A stretch of 64,000 nucleotides of DNA. Source: Nevskia soli DSM 19509 (lineage in GTDB: Bacteria; Pseudomonadota; Gammaproteobacteria; Nevskiales; Nevskiaceae). The notes under the pieces were generated by a model. That model was given only the letters and a program-made list of their open reading frames with translations, did no database searches and was not told where the DNA came from. This document shows, one piece after another, positions 8,453-16,134 of this stretch; positions within the stretch are counted from its first letter, which is position 1, and every line of letters begins with the position of its first letter. A program made the position numbers and the translations under genes. The stretch is taken from NCBI RefSeq assembly GCF_000711955.1, contig NZ_JONR01000017.1, positions 61,730 through 125,729 of the forward strand, in the 5' to 3' direction.

Positions 8453-8872
8453 ATGGCAGTGAACGCAATTGGAGGCTCCGTCGGCAGCGGCGTCAACGGA
8501 GTTCAAAATACCGGTTTGCAAGAGAGCGATTTCATCAAGCTCTTCCTTACACAACTGACCTTTCAGGATCCGCTACAGCCGGTCGACAATGCGCAGTTTC
8601 TGGCGCAGCTCGCTCAGTTCACTAGCATCGAACAGAACCAGGTGATCAGCGACAACCTTACCGGGCTGCTAAGTGTGCAGGCATCTGGCCAAGCCCTGAG
8701 TCTGCTTGGACATATCGTCGAGTTGACCCAAAACGGCACCATTGTTACGGGCCAAGTCTCCACGGTTCAATACAACAACGGATCTCCTTTGCTGACTGTG
8801 ACGCAGGGAGATGGGACTTTGGTGCAAAACGTGGACCCTACCCAAGTAACGCTGGTTCAAGGAGGCAGTTAA
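8453..8872 (+). CDS. flgD: FlgD, hook-capping scaffold (short form)
   Basis: 139 residues, with a GGGGATAT-type ribosome site upstream. FlgD caps the growing hook. The N-terminal FlgD motif is present: FIKLFLTQLTFQDPLQPVDN, then FLAQLAQFTSIEQNQ near residues 45-60. The C-terminal part is only about 50 residues (GHIVELTQNGTIVTGQVSTV, then SPLLTVTQGDG), so the Tudor/Ig cap domain of enterobacterial FlgD (about 230 residues) is largely missing. Short FlgD forms of about 140 residues are known in other phyla. flgE follows directly. Confidence 0.93.
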   Translation: MAVNAIGGSVGSGVNGVQNTGLQESDFIKLFLTQLTFQDPLQPVDNAQFLAQLAQFTSIEQNQVISDNLTGLLSVQASGQALSLLGHIVELTQNGTIVTGQVSTVQYNNGSPLLTVTQGDGTLVQNVDPTQVTLVQGGS

Positions 8873-10153
8873 ATGTCCGCTTTCAGCAGCATCTATACCA
8901 GTCTTACGGGCCTAACTGGATTTTCGGACGCACTCAACGTCATCAGCAACAATGTCGCGAATCTAAATTCGGCAGGCTTCAAGGCCAGTAGCGTTCTCTT
9001 CCGAGATCTTGGTCCAGTAGGTGCAAAAGGGGATAGTCCGGGCTCCAATTTCGGCCTGGATAGCAACCCGGGCGAAGGAGTCGAATACGTTGGGACATTG
9101 CAGAGCTTCGCGCAAGGTACCTTTCAATCGACTGGCAGCCCTACCGATCTGGCAATCAACGGCAATGGCTTTTTTGTGCTCAAGAAAAGCGACGGGCAAA
9201 TCCTGTACTCGCAAGCGGGGCAGTTTACCTTCGATCAGAGCGGGTTTCTTATTGACGGCGCGACTAAGGATCGAGTGCAAGCTTTGGGAGCGAACGGCGC
9301 GCTTAGTGATATCCAGATCGACATGAACGCCAAGACGGCGCCTGTTGCAACGACGCAAGTAGCGCTTTCGGGAACCCTGTCGACGAACCAGAGTAGTTAT
9401 ACCCTATCGAATGTCTCTGTCGTCGAACCCGATGGGTCCAATCAGACGCTCGCATTCACATTTACGCTGGCAACGAGTTCTTCGGGCTCGGGAGGGACAG
9501 GTTCAGGAAGCACTTCTACTTCAACAACCACTTGGAATGTTACGGCTAAGGATTCTTCCGGCGACCAGCTTCTTTCAAACGCTTCGATAACTTTCGACAG
9601 TACCGGAACGCCCGAGCAGGGAGCCAATACTCTGAGTATCACTCTGCCGGGAAACGCGAGTACTCAGCCGATCACGATCAATTTCGGCAGCCCTGGCTCC
9701 TTCAGCGGGGTTACGTCGCAGGCAGCTGGTACTTCTGGATCTTCCGTGAAAGTCGCATCTTCTGATGGAAAGCCTATTGGAACCCTGACTCAGCAAACCA
9801 TCGATGGTAGCGGCAGCATTCAATTGACCTATTCCAACGGCGACACAAGCACTGGGCAGCAACTTGCGTTGGCGTCGTTCACGGATCCCAACACTTTGAT
9901 TCAAGTGGGATCCTCGCAGTTCAAGTTGGGAGGTACCGCCGCGGTCGAGCAGCCCGAGTACGGCGTCGCCGGTCAAAATCAATTTGGTTCGATCGAATCG
10001 GGAAATATCGAGTTGGCGAACGTCGATCTTTCCCAACAATTCTCCCAGATTATTGTTTTGCAACAGGCCTTCCAGGGCGGGTCGGAAGTGCTGAATGTCT
10101 CCAGCCAGTTACTTACAAAGCTGTACTCCGATCTGAATGGGAATGCCGGGTGA
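8873..10153 (+). CDS. flgE: FlgE, flagellar hook protein
   Basis: 426 residues. The axial N-terminus is SSIYTSLTGLTGFSDALNVI followed by SNNVANLNSAGFKAS. FlgE motifs SPTDLAINGNGFFVLKKSDG and LYSQAGQFTFDQSGFLIDG sit near residues 90-125. The C-terminus is SGNIELANVDLSQQFSQIIV followed by QQAFQGGSEVLNVSSQLL, the usual D0 domain. The middle contains a Ser/Gly/Thr-rich low-complexity stretch near residues 200-225. FlgE polymerises into the hook. The stop codon overlaps the next start (TGATG). Confidence 0.97.
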   Translation: MSAFSSIYTSLTGLTGFSDALNVISNNVANLNSAGFKASSVLFRDLGPVGAKGDSPGSNFGLDSNPGEGVEYVGTLQSFAQGTFQSTGSPTDLAINGNGFFVLKKSDGQILYSQAGQFTFDQSGFLIDGATKDRVQALGANGALSDIQIDMNAKTAPVATTQVALSGTLSTNQSSYTLSNVSVVEPDGSNQTLAFTFTLATSSSGSGGTGSGSTSTSTTTWNVTAKDSSGDQLLSNASITFDSTGTPEQGANTLSITLPGNASTQPITINFGSPGSFSGVTSQAAGTSGSSVKVASSDGKPIGTLTQQTIDGSGSIQLTYSNGDTSTGQQLALASFTDPNTLIQVGSSQFKLGGTAAVEQPEYGVAGQNQFGSIESGNIELANVDLSQQFSQIIVLQQAFQGGSEVLNVSSQLLTKLYSDLNGNAG

Positions 10154-10950
10154 TGCAGTACAGCCCATGCCTTTTTATCGGCGAACATCATCTGTCAGGA
10201 GTAGTGGACAAGTTCACCGAGGCCCTGGCCGCTTGGTCGAGACATTGGGGCAACAAGGCCCGTACTCCCGTATGCGAGCGTGCAACGAGGCTCGAAGCGG
10301 AGGAAGTCGACCTCGATGACAATTGGGTAAGTCTGCAATCCCGGTTTGGTCCGATCGCCTGGATATGTTTTAAAAATGGAAGTGCATCTTCGCTTTTGGA
10401 GTATTTCTCAGCCCCGCTGTCGGCTTCTTCCGGCGTTGGAAGGTCGGATTTTTCGGAAGATCTGGGGCATAAGATCCTATTCGACCTTTTTGATCGCTTA
10501 ATGCATTCCGCTATCTCTGCAAACGAGGAGATAAAATCCGAGTCTGGGGTCGTAATTCCTCCAAAACTGTATGCGAAGTGGTCCGGTGCTGTGACGTTGA
10601 GATGTTCGCTAGAAAAGATCGAGCTGAAGTGCGTATTTCCGTATGAATCAGTAAGAAGCCTCGTACCGAGGATGCCTTCGCGAAATCTTAGGACTGCGCA
10701 TTTGGAACGCCTAAGCTTGGTCACTCGCAACACGCTAGTTCCCTTCAATGTGCAATTGAGCGCGGACGGACTCACCCTGGGAAATTTGGACGAGCTGGTC
10801 GAAGGCAGCGTGGTCATTTTTAACCATCCACCGGAAGCCTCATGGACCGTATATGGCCCGAATAATCTGCCGCTTTCCCTGTGCAAACTCGGACGCACCG
10901 AAGATCGCTTTGCGATCCAGCTGTCAGCAATTGAAACTTCCAGAGATTAA
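10153..10950 (+). CDS. FliM-position SpoA-like protein without CheY-binding motif
   Basis: 265 residues from ATG 10153 (GTG 10150 is also possible), overlapping the flgE stop. The last 60 residues look like a SpoA (surface presentation of antigens) domain: LTLGNLDELVEGSVVIFNHP followed by SLCKLGRTEDRFAIQLS. It directly precedes fliN, so it sits in the fliM slot. FliM is normally about 330 residues, begins with a CheY-binding motif (LSQxEIDxL) and has a CheC-like middle domain with a GGxG motif. I see neither here. It resembles SctQ/HrcQ of type III secretion in layout. I infer a C-ring subunit that cannot bind CheY in the normal way. Confidence 0.6.
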   Translation: MQYSPCLFIGEHHLSGVVDKFTEALAAWSRHWGNKARTPVCERATRLEAEEVDLDDNWVSLQSRFGPIAWICFKNGSASSLLEYFSAPLSASSGVGRSDFSEDLGHKILFDLFDRLMHSAISANEEIKSESGVVIPPKLYAKWSGAVTLRCSLEKIELKCVFPYESVRSLVPRMPSRNLRTAHLERLSLVTRNTLVPFNVQLSADGLTLGNLDELVEGSVVIFNHPPEASWTVYGPNNLPLSLCKLGRTEDRFAIQLSAIETSRD

Positions 10951-10953
10951 TCA

Positions 10954-11286
10954 ATGACCGACAATGTAACTCCTGCCGCACAGCAGCCCGAAGTTCAACG
11001 GGTGGTGTTTTCGGAGCTTAGCCCCCGCACCGGAGGCGCCAATCTTCTTGAGCGGCCGCAGGAAGTAATCCGCGGAGTAAAGGTTAAGGTCTCGGTTCTC
11101 TTGGGGGGCGCCGAGTTAAGTATTGGATCGCTATTCGAGATGAAGAGCGGGGAGGTACTTCAGTTGGACCGGCGGATCGACGAACCACTTGAGTTATTAA
11201 TTGACGGCAAGGTGATTGCCAGGGGCGAGCTGGTTGTGGTCGATAACAGTCTTGGCCTACGCATCACGGAACTTGCTGCTCGATAG
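10954..11286 (+). CDS. fliN: FliN, C-ring SpoA protein
   Basis: 110 residues. The SpoA domain fills the C-terminal 75 residues: VKVKVSVLLGGAELSIGSLF, then VLQLDRRIDEPLELLIDGKV and GELVVVDNSLGLRITELA, matching FliN and SctQ-C. FliN forms the base of the C-ring and the sorting platform with FliH. It is 3 bases downstream of the FliM-position gene, and its stop overlaps the possible fliO start. Confidence 0.93.
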   Translation: MTDNVTPAAQQPEVQRVVFSELSPRTGGANLLERPQEVIRGVKVKVSVLLGGAELSIGSLFEMKSGEVLQLDRRIDEPLELLIDGKVIARGELVVVDNSLGLRITELAAR

Positions 11287-11795
11287 TGTGTAACGCGGAA
11301 GATGTTCCTTTTTCACAGTTTCGCTACGCCTGTGCTGGGTATTCGGTTTTGACTACTGCATTCCCAACTAGATTTAAGCGATTGATATCAGTTCTGGTCG
11401 CCGCGATTGCAGTGCTACCAGCAATAGTATTTGCCCAAGTTCTGCCATCTACGGAGCCTCCGGCGACATCTACTGCCCCCATCCAATTTCGGCATGGGGA
11501 CGATCCGGTCGAGACCAAACTCGGCGTTTCATTGTTGGCGTCACTGGCCATATTAGTTGCCGGCGCCACGACGATTTATCTAGGCCGGCGCCGTTCGGGC
11601 TGGAGGGGGGTAAAAGAGTCCGGTGGACAGATAAAAGTACTGAACGTCCGCCGTGTCGGCGGCAAGCTCATGATAGTCGTAATTGAAACAACCGAAGGAG
11701 AGCGGATTGCATTTGCCGACAACGGGCATGCGCTGCTGCTTTTGACCGGTCATGAGAGCACCGCGCCGAAAAAAATAGATTCGTCTTGCCCATGA
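11286..11795 (+). CDS. fliO: FliO, export-gate assembly protein
   Basis: Up to 169 residues. The start is uncertain: GTG 11286 overlaps the fliN stop, but internal TTG codons closer to the hydrophobic segment RLISVLVAAIAVLPAIVFAQ could also serve. That segment looks like a signal peptide or membrane helix and is followed by a second membrane segment (LGVSLLASLAILVAGATTIYL) and a small cytoplasmic domain (GQIKVLNVRRVGGKLMIVVI). This is the layout of FliO, which helps FliP oligomerise. fliP overlaps its end by 4 bases. Confidence 0.8.
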   Translation: MCNAEDVPFSQFRYACAGYSVLTTAFPTRFKRLISVLVAAIAVLPAIVFAQVLPSTEPPATSTAPIQFRHGDDPVETKLGVSLLASLAILVAGATTIYLGRRRSGWRGVKESGGQIKVLNVRRVGGKLMIVVIETTEGERIAFADNGHALLLLTGHESTAPKKIDSSCP

Positions 11796-12550
11796 CCTCA
11801 TTGCGAAAGGGATTTTTACAGTTAGTTCCAATGCTGGCTCTGATGGGTGTGGCCGCTTCGGTGCACGCTGCAGCCATCGCTTTTCCGGGTGGATCGGTTG
11901 CTTTTTCAAGTAGTCACGGCCAAGCCTTGTCCGGTCCACTAAAGACAATCTTGTTCTTGACGGCACTCAGCCTGTTGCCCGCAATGCTAGTTGCAGTGAC
12001 ATCCTTCACCCGAATCATCATTGTTTTAGCGATGTTGCGGCAGGCAATTGGAATGACCACTACGCCGCCGAACGTTGTGCTGATAGGGCTGGCCTTCTTT
12101 CTAACGATTTTTACGATGTCTCCGGTAATCGACCGGATTGATTCCGCAGCCGTCAGTCCATATCTCGCCGGGAAGCTTTCCGAGTCACAGGCTGTTGATG
12201 CGGGTTCAGCACCATTGAAGGAATTTCTAATTCGCCAAACGCGCGAAAGAGATATTGCCTTGATCTTTGAGCTATCGCACAAAACCGTTCCCGAGTCTGC
12301 TGCCCAAGTCGGAATGTTTCAGCTAATTCCGGCTTTCATGCTGAGCGAATTGCGCAGTGCTTTTGAAATCGGCTTCATCGTTTTCTTGCCATTTATCTTG
12401 ATCGATATTGTTGTGGCAAGTGTATTAATGTCCCTGGGCATGATCATGGTTCCACCGCTGACATTATCCCTGCCACTCAAGATTTTGATGTTCGTATTGA
12501 TCGATGGTTGGAGCCTGTTAGTTGGGGCTCTTGTGCGAAGTTTTCATTGA
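11792..12550 (+). CDS. fliP: FliP, export-gate membrane protein
   Basis: 252 residues from ATG 11792, overlapping the fliO stop. An N-terminal signal peptide (to about VHAAA) is present, as in many FliP proteins. Core signatures are LSLLPAMLVAVTSFTRIIIV, LRQAIGMTTTPPNVVLIGLA, FFLTIFTMSP, and the C-terminal FILIDIVVASVLMSLGMIMV with a final DGWSLLVGALV. FliP forms the core of the type III export gate with FliQ and FliR. No fliQ or fliR follows it here, which is unusual because fliPQR normally stay together; they may lie left of the window. Confidence 0.97.
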   Translation: MTSLRKGFLQLVPMLALMGVAASVHAAAIAFPGGSVAFSSSHGQALSGPLKTILFLTALSLLPAMLVAVTSFTRIIIVLAMLRQAIGMTTTPPNVVLIGLAFFLTIFTMSPVIDRIDSAAVSPYLAGKLSESQAVDAGSAPLKEFLIRQTRERDIALIFELSHKTVPESAAQVGMFQLIPAFMLSELRSAFEIGFIVFLPFILIDIVVASVLMSLGMIMVPPLTLSLPLKILMFVLIDGWSLLVGALVRSFH

Positions 12551-12601
12551 TCTACATAAATGCTCTTGGTCCGAGGTTCCATCGGTGTCTGACGGTTTAA
12601 G

Positions 12602-13351
12602 ATGCAGGACGATATTCCTCATTCAGAAATACAGACAGACGCCCTGTCCGGGGTGTGGCGACGGTATTTGACTGGTGATGTCGCAGCTCGACAAGAGCTC
12701 GTGATGTCCAATCTGGATTTGGTTAAATCGATCGCATGGGATGTATATAGAAAAGCAAGCTTAGGTTACGTTGAAATCCGAGATCTGATTCAGTTGGGTG
12801 TGGTTGGGCTGCTGGAGTCCATTTCACGTTTTGACCCTGCAGCGGAGACAAGCTTCGCCGGATTTGCCAGCAAACGGATCAGGGGGGCGATGCTGAACGG
12901 CCTGGAAAAGCAGTCCGAATACCACGCACAGAGTGCATTTCGCAGGCGCATTCGTCGGGAGCGGTTGGAATCTCTGGCGAAATTCGGCGGAGCCGCGGAT
13001 GGTCCATCCGATGTCTTCATGCAGATGGTGGAAACCGCCTTGGGATTGGCTGTTGGCTATTTGCTGGAAGATACGACCATGTACGTAGACGAAAACCGAA
13101 GCGTCGGGCAGAGTTACGCCAGCGCGGGTGAAATGGCCGCGGTATCGGAATCGTTGAAATCATTGGTGTCGATGCTGCCAGAACCGGACCGCCAAATCGT
13201 CGAGCTTCACTATTTTGGAGCGGTGCAATTTTCCGACATTGCCGAAATGATGCGGCTAACAAAAGGACGTGTATCGCAAATCCACGCGCGGGCATTGAAG
13301 GTTTTGCGAAAACTTCAAAGCGGCAAGATAGGCTTCAATCTCGATGTTTAA
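12602..13351 (+). CDS. fliA: FliA-type sigma-28 factor
   Basis: 249 residues. Sigma-70 region 2 covers about residues 36-100 (NLDLVKSIAWDVYRKASLGY, then IRDLIQLGVVGLLESISRFD and FAGFASKRIRGAMLNGLEKQ, the last close to the FliA/WhiG form). Region 4 near residues 190-240 has LPEPDRQIVELHYFGAVQFS and TKGRVSQIHARALKVLRKL. FliA directs late flagellar genes such as flagellin. It starts 51 bases after fliP, so it may be read in the same operon. Its last 4 bases overlap the end of a convergent gene. Confidence 0.9.
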   Translation: MQDDIPHSEIQTDALSGVWRRYLTGDVAARQELVMSNLDLVKSIAWDVYRKASLGYVEIRDLIQLGVVGLLESISRFDPAAETSFAGFASKRIRGAMLNGLEKQSEYHAQSAFRRRIRRERLESLAKFGGAADGPSDVFMQMVETALGLAVGYLLEDTTMYVDENRSVGQSYASAGEMAAVSESLKSLVSMLPEPDRQIVELHYFGAVQFSDIAEMMRLTKGRVSQIHARALKVLRKLQSGKIGFNLDV

Positions 13352-13737
13352 GAGTCGTTCGAGCTTTGAATCGCTTCAAGTAGCAAATCGAATGTTTTCG
13401 AAATCGTGCCGTCCAGACTGAGGGATTCCTCGACGTCTTTCACGATGAAATCGAAGCGTCTGTCGTTCAAAATCTGATCTCCAAAATCCCAGGCAATGAT
13501 GGACTCTAGGAATATTCTTCGTGCATAACGCCGTTCAGTTTCAGATCGCAAATTCAGCTGTTGGATCTGACGCCCGATGCGTCTTTTTATTTCTTGAGTG
13601 GAAACGACGTGAGGTGGGTGCGCACCCTGTTCTGACTTTCCGGTCTTATCGCTATCTACCTTTTTTGCGCCAGTACGCGAAGAGAGCTGCGTTCGCAGTA
13701 CACTAATCAGGTCTGCAGTGGGGTCTATTTTGGTCAA
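13348..13737 (-). CDS. Unknown small protein, second gene of a TPR pair
   Basis: 129 residues, not recognised with certainty. The N-terminal 45 residues are polar and probably disordered; the rest is helical and charged (TQEIKRRIGRQIQQLNLRSE, then RRIFLESIIAWDFGDQILND and RFDFIVKDVEESL). The block with FGDQILND before FxxxVxxVxxSL recalls small unannotated proteins of proteobacteria that end in a similar helical module, but I cannot name a family. It is 37 bases downstream of the TPR gene on the same strand, and its stop overlaps that of fliA. A role in flagellar export or chaperoning is possible from context only. Confidence 0.6.
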   Translation of the reverse strand: MTKIDPTADLISVLRTQLSSRTGAKKVDSDKTGKSEQGAHPPHVVSTQEIKRRIGRQIQQLNLRSETERRYARRIFLESIIAWDFGDQILNDRRFDFIVKDVEESLSLDGTISKTFDLLLEAIQSSNDS

Positions 13738-13774
13738 TCGGTATACCTGGGACTTGGTTGTGCATCCGGAATCG

Positions 13775-14362
13775 CTACGATTTTCTCTTGTCGGTAAATT
13801 CGTCGTAACTGTTCAAGAGTACATGTCTAGCGTCTTCGGACGGTCTTTGCGCAGGTGTGGTGGCTGTCGAAACGGATTTAGCCGGAGTGTTCAGGATCAA
13901 TAAAATCTTCTGCATACTTTCAGAAAGGGCCGGATTCTCAGAATTGTTTCGAATGCCCTGTTCGAGATACTGAACAGCCATTGCATGCCGGTTCTGAGTG
14001 AAGAGCATCAAGCCATGAGCAAAAAGGCGAAATGAACTGGATGAAGGCAGTTTATCCAGAACAGACCATGCTTCCATTGCTTGAGGATAATTGTTCTGCA
14101 AATAGAAAATGAGCCCTAATTCGAAATGGGCGGTCCAAAGCTCCGGATCTAGCTTTGTTGCCACGCGAAAGTCGATGATGGCGTTTTCGAAATTCCGGAG
14201 CTCTGCCTGTTCGGCTCCGCGTAGAAATAACGCGCGTGAATCCTTGGGGGCAATATCGATGTGCTCATCGAGCATTGTAATGGCCTCAAGGTGCTTGCCG
14301 GATCGGATTTTCTCCAGGATTCGGGCAAACAATTCATTTGTTACAGAAGGATCGCTCGACAT
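13775..14362 (-). CDS. TPR-repeat protein
   Basis: 195 residues. At least three tetratricopeptide units are visible: GKHLEAITMLDEHIDIAPKD, then FENAIIDFRVATKLDPELWT and YPQAMEAWSVLDKLPSSSSF, with a fourth, weaker unit (AVQYLEQGIRNNSENPALSE). The C-terminal 40 residues are polar. There is no signal peptide, so it is probably cytoplasmic. Size and fold resemble SycD/LcrH-type translocator chaperones of type III systems, but that assignment is not secure. It is the first gene of a two-gene minus-strand unit facing the flagellar operon, with two perfect palindromes upstream. Confidence 0.75.
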   Translation of the reverse strand: MSSDPSVTNELFARILEKIRSGKHLEAITMLDEHIDIAPKDSRALFLRGAEQAELRNFENAIIDFRVATKLDPELWTAHFELGLIFYLQNNYPQAMEAWSVLDKLPSSSSFRLFAHGLMLFTQNRHAMAVQYLEQGIRNNSENPALSESMQKILLILNTPAKSVSTATTPAQRPSEDARHVLLNSYDEFTDKRKS

Positions 14363-14386
14363 TTAGCCTCTGTTTCGCCCTGTGGC

Positions 14387-14411
14387 ATGGATGCGTCATC
14401 GACGCATCCAT
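14387..14411. repeat. Perfect palindrome upstream of the TPR gene
   Basis: ATGGATGCGTC and GACGCATCCAT form 11-base arms around a 3-base ATC loop. It lies 25 bases upstream of the TPR start codon on the minus strand, so it could fold in the 5' leader or bind a regulator. No U-tract follows in the direction of a gene end, so it is not an obvious terminator. Confidence 0.7.
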
Positions 14412-14466
14412 CTTTGTTCGTAACGCCTTGAAGTCAAATCGACGCAGGCCTGCGCTCATGGCAAGT

Positions 14467-14484
14467 GTATCAAGCCCTTGATAC
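14467..14484. repeat. Second palindrome upstream of the TPR gene
   Basis: GTATCAAG and CTTGATAC form perfect 8-base arms separated by CC. The site is about 105 bases upstream of the TPR start and has the shape of a dimeric regulator operator. Confidence 0.55.
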
Positions 14485-15193
14485 GGATTCGTCATTCTTG
14501 GATGGCCTTCTGGATGCCCTTGAAGCTCTAGGTAAATGCCGAACCCAGCCATCACGCACCGTTCATCGGTTCGCGTTAAACAATTTATGAATTTTCAGGA
14601 CTATACAATTGGAGAAGAGGCGATTTACGGGGTGAAGGAGCCGGCCATCCCTGCTCACCTACTCGAGCTGACACGCTCAAAATCGGTGCATGATCGGTCT
14701 CCTAACCCGCAAAGGCTACTATTGCGATACGACTCGGTATTATTGGTCTTGTTCATCTGGAGTTCCATTCACTCGGAGACCGCGGCTGCGGGATTCGACC
14801 AACTTTACGTATGTGCCGGACCTCAGTCGAAATGAATGGGGCTTTGTCGATGCAGTGATCTGATATTCTCTCTAAGGCTTGGACGTGTCAGTCTTTTGCT
14901 GCCGCCGCCAAGGGTGGCGATAGCGGGTCTTCAGCGTGTTTGGATACGTCTGGTCTGGCGCCGGTCGAATTCGATTGACTGAGGTATATGTGGGTGGATT
15001 GATGTACTTCTCGTCATTTCATTTGGAGCAGGTGGTACGGAGAAAACTGGCGGAAGTGATCCTTGGCCCGCTTGAGTAACTGCAATTGTCTGATGCCGTC
15101 CGGCGCAAAATTGCAGCTACGGGCTTTGGGGGAGTAACAAACGGGATGCTTCAAAGCAATTATTAAATGCCAAAAATGTTAGGGGATATGGCG
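14485..15193. other. Non-coding stretch between TPR gene and OmpA-like gene
   Basis: About 700 bases of low-GC sequence. An open frame at 14536-14835 (99 codons) has no ribosome site, no family resemblance and irregular composition, so I do not call it. The end of the stretch must hold the promoter of the outer-membrane protein gene. I see no RNA gene or repeat beyond the two palindromes next to it. Confidence 0.5.
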
Positions 15194-16000
15194 ATGAAGT
15201 CGCTGCTTTCGAAAGTTCGATGGTTGAGTGCGTCTGTTCTTCTTCTATCGAGTTCGTCGGCCTTCGCATGGCCGTTCTATGTAGCCCCCGGGGCTTATTA
15301 TTCGACTTCTGATTCCGGCAGAAAAGCTGGTAACGATTACGGAGTCCAGTTCGCCGCAGGCTACTCATTAACGGACAACTTTTCTTTTGAAGCTCTGTCC
15401 GAGTCCTCGCAATATCGCCTGGACGATGCCCCCGGTAAGATCAAGGCTTATGGTCTAAGTCTGCAGACTGTTTACACCCCATGGCCGAATCAAGCTCTTA
15501 GTCCGATTATCTTGGGCGGCGCAGGTTGGCTGCATACAGATACCCCAAAGAGCAATTTCGATTCCGCCGTGGCGCGTGGAGGCCTCGGTCTGCACTGGCA
15601 AATTCCGGAATCAAACTTCGGAGTTAGAACAGATGCGGTGGTGCGCCACGATTTCGACTCCAAGGCCTATAACGATCTGATTTTTTCGTTAGGCCTTACT
15701 TATCGGATCGGAAATCCGACCTACCACGATCCCCGGCTCGTGACAAGTGCCGTGCCTGCTGCTACGGATATAGTTCTTGAGCCTTTCATCGGCGAGGGGC
15801 AAAGAACCGCAGCCATCCTCGTCCCAAGCAATAAATCTGCACCGGTAGAAGCCACTTTTCATGGCGTTGTATCAAAGGGTTTGGCGTCGCTCAATGACAA
15901 TGATGGTGACGGAATTGACGACTCGCATGATAAGTGTCCGGATACGCCTCCCAATGCGGTTGTGGACTCCGATGGTTGCATCATTTATATAAAGAAATAG
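15194..16000 (+). CDS. OmpA-type beta-barrel with thrombospondin type-3 end
   Basis: 268 residues from ATG 15194, chosen because AGGGGA at 15181-15186 is 7 bases upstream; ATG 15167 and 15188 are less likely. A signal peptide (LSASVLLLSSSSAFA) is followed by a beta-barrel of the OmpA/OprF type with alternating aromatic strands (APGAYYSTSD, FSFEALSESSQYRL, PIILGGAGWLHT, NLIFSLGLTYR-like LIFSLGLTYRIG). The end carries an acidic calcium-binding TSP3 repeat (DNDGDGIDDSHDKCPDTPPN, then DSDGCI). In OmpA/OprF proteins this linker leads to a peptidoglycan-binding OmpA domain, but here the protein stops after IYIKK. It was either shortened or never had that domain. Confidence 0.8.
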   Translation: MKSLLSKVRWLSASVLLLSSSSAFAWPFYVAPGAYYSTSDSGRKAGNDYGVQFAAGYSLTDNFSFEALSESSQYRLDDAPGKIKAYGLSLQTVYTPWPNQALSPIILGGAGWLHTDTPKSNFDSAVARGGLGLHWQIPESNFGVRTDAVVRHDFDSKAYNDLIFSLGLTYRIGNPTYHDPRLVTSAVPAATDIVLEPFIGEGQRTAAILVPSNKSAPVEATFHGVVSKGLASLNDNDGDGIDDSHDKCPDTPPNAVVDSDGCIIYIKK

Positions 16001-16134
16001 GCGTTACATGGACTTTGGAGATACTTCGCGAGTGCTCGGCGCAAGCCATTCGGCGGCTTATTAGAAGGGCTGCGCGTCTTTTAGCCTCCGATCATCAATT
16101 GCGACAGAAATAGCTGGGGATACCCGTTCAATTT

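Noticed and set aside
14536..14835. 99-codon plus-strand open frame
   Set aside because: No ribosome site, irregular amino-acid pattern, and it spans the regulatory region upstream of other genes.
15101..15115. Possible sigma-54 promoter CGGCGCAAAATTGCA before the OmpA-like gene
   Set aside because: GG and GC are only 9 bases apart, one less than required, and no sigma-54 activator is near.
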